Origin: Actinomycetota bacterium
Lineage (GTDB): Bacteria > Actinomycetota > Acidimicrobiia > Acidimicrobiales > Microtrichaceae
Direction of reading: 5' to 3'
Assembly (NCBI GenBank): GCA_009700815.1
Contig: WLLG01000083.1
Location: forward strand, 1-8,040
Length of the DNA: 8,040 nucleotides
Shown here: positions 6,643 through 8,040 of the stretch, piece by piece
Numbering within the stretch: the first letter of the stretch is position 1
How the letters are laid out: every line of letters starts with the position of its first letter
The notes under the pieces: generated by a model
Database searches by the model: none
Told to the model about the DNA's origin: nothing
What the model saw: the letters and a program-made list of their open reading frames with translations, nothing else
Made by a program: the position numbers and the translations under genes

Positions 6643-7898
6643 CAGTCCAACCCATCTAGCAGGTGACCCATGCGCTCGCGCTTGGTCCGGAGGTAGTCAA
6701 TATTCTCGGGGTTTGGAATCGACTCGAGCGAAACGCGCTCGCTAATTTCCAGACCAAATCCCTCAAGACCGCCGTATTTGGCTGGATTGTTGGTCATCAA
6801 GCGCATAGTAGTGATGCCAAGGTCATTCAATATCTGTGCACCGATGCCATACTCCCGGCTATCGATCGGTAGCCCGAGCTCAACATTGGCGTCAACAGTG
6901 TCATGGCCCTGTTCTTGCAGGCTGTACGCGCGAATCTTGTGACCTAGGCCAATACCCCGGCCCTCGTGGCCCCTCAGGTAAACCAGGACACCAAGGCCCT
7001 CGGTGTCGATTGCCTTCATTGCAGCGTCGAGTTGCAAGCCGCAATCACAGCGCAGCGACTGAAACACATCACCAGTGAGACACTCGGAATGCACGCGCAC
7101 CAGAACGTCGCGCTCACCCTGTACGGCTCCACGCACCATAGCCACGTGCTGCTCACCGTCAATGACTGACTCATAGACATACGAGGTGAATTCGCCCCAG
7201 GGCGTCGGAATTCTGGCTTCTGCAATGCGCCGGACCAGTTTTTCATTCTGCCGGCGGTACTTCACAAGTTGCGCAATAGTCACCATGAGCAGGCCATGAA
7301 CCTTGCAAAACTCAATCAGGTCAGGAACACGAGCCATCGTGCCGTCGTCGTTGACGATCTCACACAGCACTCCGGCAGGAGCTAGTCCAGCTAAACGTGA
7401 GAGATCTACAGCAGCCTCGGTATGGCCTGCACGCTTGAGCACTCCCCCTTCGGAGTATCGAAGCGGAAAGATATGACCTGGGCGCGCGAAGTCTGCTGGG
7501 CGCGTTGAGGGGTCGATCAGGGCGCGAATCGTGGCTGAGCGGTCTGCAGCAGAGATTCCAGTGGATGTTCCATGTACGTAGTCAACCGAATAGGTAAACG
7601 CCGTCCTATGAGACTCGGTGTTGTTGTGCACCATGAGCGGGATATCGAGTTCGTCAAGGCGTTCGCCGGTCAGGGGAGCACAAATCACACCAGAGGTATG
7701 ACGAACAAAGAACGTGATGTTCTCGGGGCTAGCTGCTTCGGCAGACATGATGAGGTCGCCCTCGTTCTCACGGTCCTCATCATCTACAACCACGATGATC
7801 TCGCCCCGAGCCATAGCTGCAACGGCGTCCTGAATAGAGGCAAACACGGAGTGTTCCTGTCCCTGTTCGGCTAGCGGTTCTCTAGTCTCATTGCTCAT
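6642..7898 (-). CDS. ribBA: Bifunctional 3,4-dihydroxy-2-butanone 4-phosphate synthase / GTP cyclohydrolase II
   Basis: This 418-residue cytosolic fusion catalyses both entry reactions of riboflavin synthesis: ribulose 5-phosphate to DHBP, and GTP to the pyrimidine precursor. The RibB half (about 16-215) contains the metal and substrate loop DDEDRENEGD at 39-48, HTSGVICAPLT at 67-77, GTSTGISAADR at 110-120 and RAGHTEA with H159. The RibA half (about 218-415) contains the zinc ligands C273, C284 and C286 in HSECLTGDVFQSLRCDC, the loop YLRGHEGRGIGL at 307-318, REYGIGAQIL with Y350, and LMTNNPAKYGGLEG. All key residues are present, so both activities are expected. The start at 7898 overlaps the ribE stop as ATGA. 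The ribosome binding site GAAGGAG (7915-7909 on this strand) is ten bases upstream, separated by a run of seven C. The length is typical of actinobacterial RibBA. Confidence 0.97.
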   Translation of the reverse strand: MSNETREPLAEQGQEHSVFASIQDAVAAMARGEIIVVVDDEDRENEGDLIMSAEAASPENITFFVRHTSGVICAPLTGERLDELDIPLMVHNNTESHRTAFTYSVDYVHGTSTGISAADRSATIRALIDPSTRPADFARPGHIFPLRYSEGGVLKRAGHTEAAVDLSRLAGLAPAGVLCEIVNDDGTMARVPDLIEFCKVHGLLMVTIAQLVKYRRQNEKLVRRIAEARIPTPWGEFTSYVYESVIDGEQHVAMVRGAVQGERDVLVRVHSECLTGDVFQSLRCDCGLQLDAAMKAIDTEGLGVLVYLRGHEGRGIGLGHKIRAYSLQEQGHDTVDANVELGLPIDSREYGIGAQILNDLGITTMRLMTNNPAKYGGLEGFGLEISERVSLESIPNPENIDYLRTKRERMGHLLDGLD

Positions 7899-8040
7899 CT
7901 TGGGGGGGCTCCTTCGTGGTTCGTATCGGTACTGCTCACTGAGTCTGACGGGAGATAGCCAGCAAGCAGGCTTTCCGCGTATTTCGCCATGACGTCAACC
8001 TCGAGGTTGACGAGGTCTCCTGCGACATGAGTACCGAATG
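7895..8040 (-). CDS. ribE: Riboflavin synthase (alpha chain), C-terminal end only, truncated by the window edge
   Basis: On the reverse strand, 47 complete codons read FGTHVAGDLVNLEVDVMAKY followed by AESLLAGYLPSDS and a short tail, ending at TGA 7897-7895. The GDxVNLEVDxxAKYxExLL pattern is the end of the second lumazine-binding domain of riboflavin synthase, which dismutates two lumazine molecules into riboflavin and the pyrimidine precursor. The last residues (roughly SVSSTDTNHEGAPPR) form a loose, non-conserved tail. Its stop overlaps the ribBA start as ATGA, so the two are translationally coupled. The N-terminal domain and any FMN riboswitch or promoter lie beyond base 8040. The gene is called ribE here; some annotations use ribC. 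Confidence 0.93.
   Translation of the reverse strand, partial: FGTHVAGDLVNLEVDVMAKYAESLLAGYLPSDSVSSTDTNHEGAPPR

Noticed and set aside
7993..8012. A perfect 20-bp palindrome centred on CTCGAG.
   Set aside because: It lies inside ribE and encodes the conserved V-N-L-E-V-D stretch, whose codons (GTC AAC CTC / GAG GTT GAC) happen to be mutual reverse complements. The protein sequence plus codon choice explains it, so I do not call it an operator.
7899..8040. An FMN riboswitch for the riboflavin operon.
   Set aside because: The 5' end of the operon is outside the window. The sequence here is the coding end of ribE, with no leader region visible.

Overview
The window reads as chromosomal DNA from a bacterium of moderate GC content (roughly mid-50s percent by eye, not counted). 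The best guess is Actinomycetota, possibly the Acidimicrobiia side. The basis is the RibBA sequence style (a GHEGRGIGL GTP cyclohydrolase loop), the actinobacterial look of the SpoU/TrmH methyltransferase, and a long multi-membrane-pass PAS-GGDEF-EAL protein. This assignment is an inference. No tRNA, rRNA, CRISPR array, insertion sequence or phage gene was seen. Coding density is high and no gene-free stretch exceeds about 145 bases.

Left part (1-5282, all + strand): a signalling block. It opens with the 3' end of an EAL-domain (c-di-GMP phosphodiesterase family) gene. Next come a GNAT-fold protein that recalls the autoinducer / N-acyl amino acid synthase group, a small four-helix membrane protein, and a large membrane-bound GAF-like/PAS/PAS/GGDEF/EAL protein with apparently intact catalytic motifs in both c-di-GMP domains. 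The 82-base gap before this last gene holds the most interesting feature of the window: three nested perfect helices whose outer stem pairs with the Shine-Dalgarno sequence of the gene. This looks like a cis-acting RNA switch or thermometer controlling a c-di-GMP enzyme.

Middle (5286-6107, + strand): a SpoU/TrmH-family RNA 2'-O-methyltransferase. It starts three bases after the stop of the GGDEF-EAL gene and has no clear ribosome binding site of its own, so it is probably translationally coupled to that gene.

Right part (6136-8040, - strand): a convergent riboflavin operon read ribE (3' end only) -> ribBA -> ribH, with ATGA and TGATG stop/start overlaps. Together these encode the last step (riboflavin synthase), both entry steps (GTP cyclohydrolase II and DHBP synthase) and lumazine synthase. 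The two transcription units meet tail to tail in 28 bases around 6108-6135, where an imperfect hairpin may terminate one or both.
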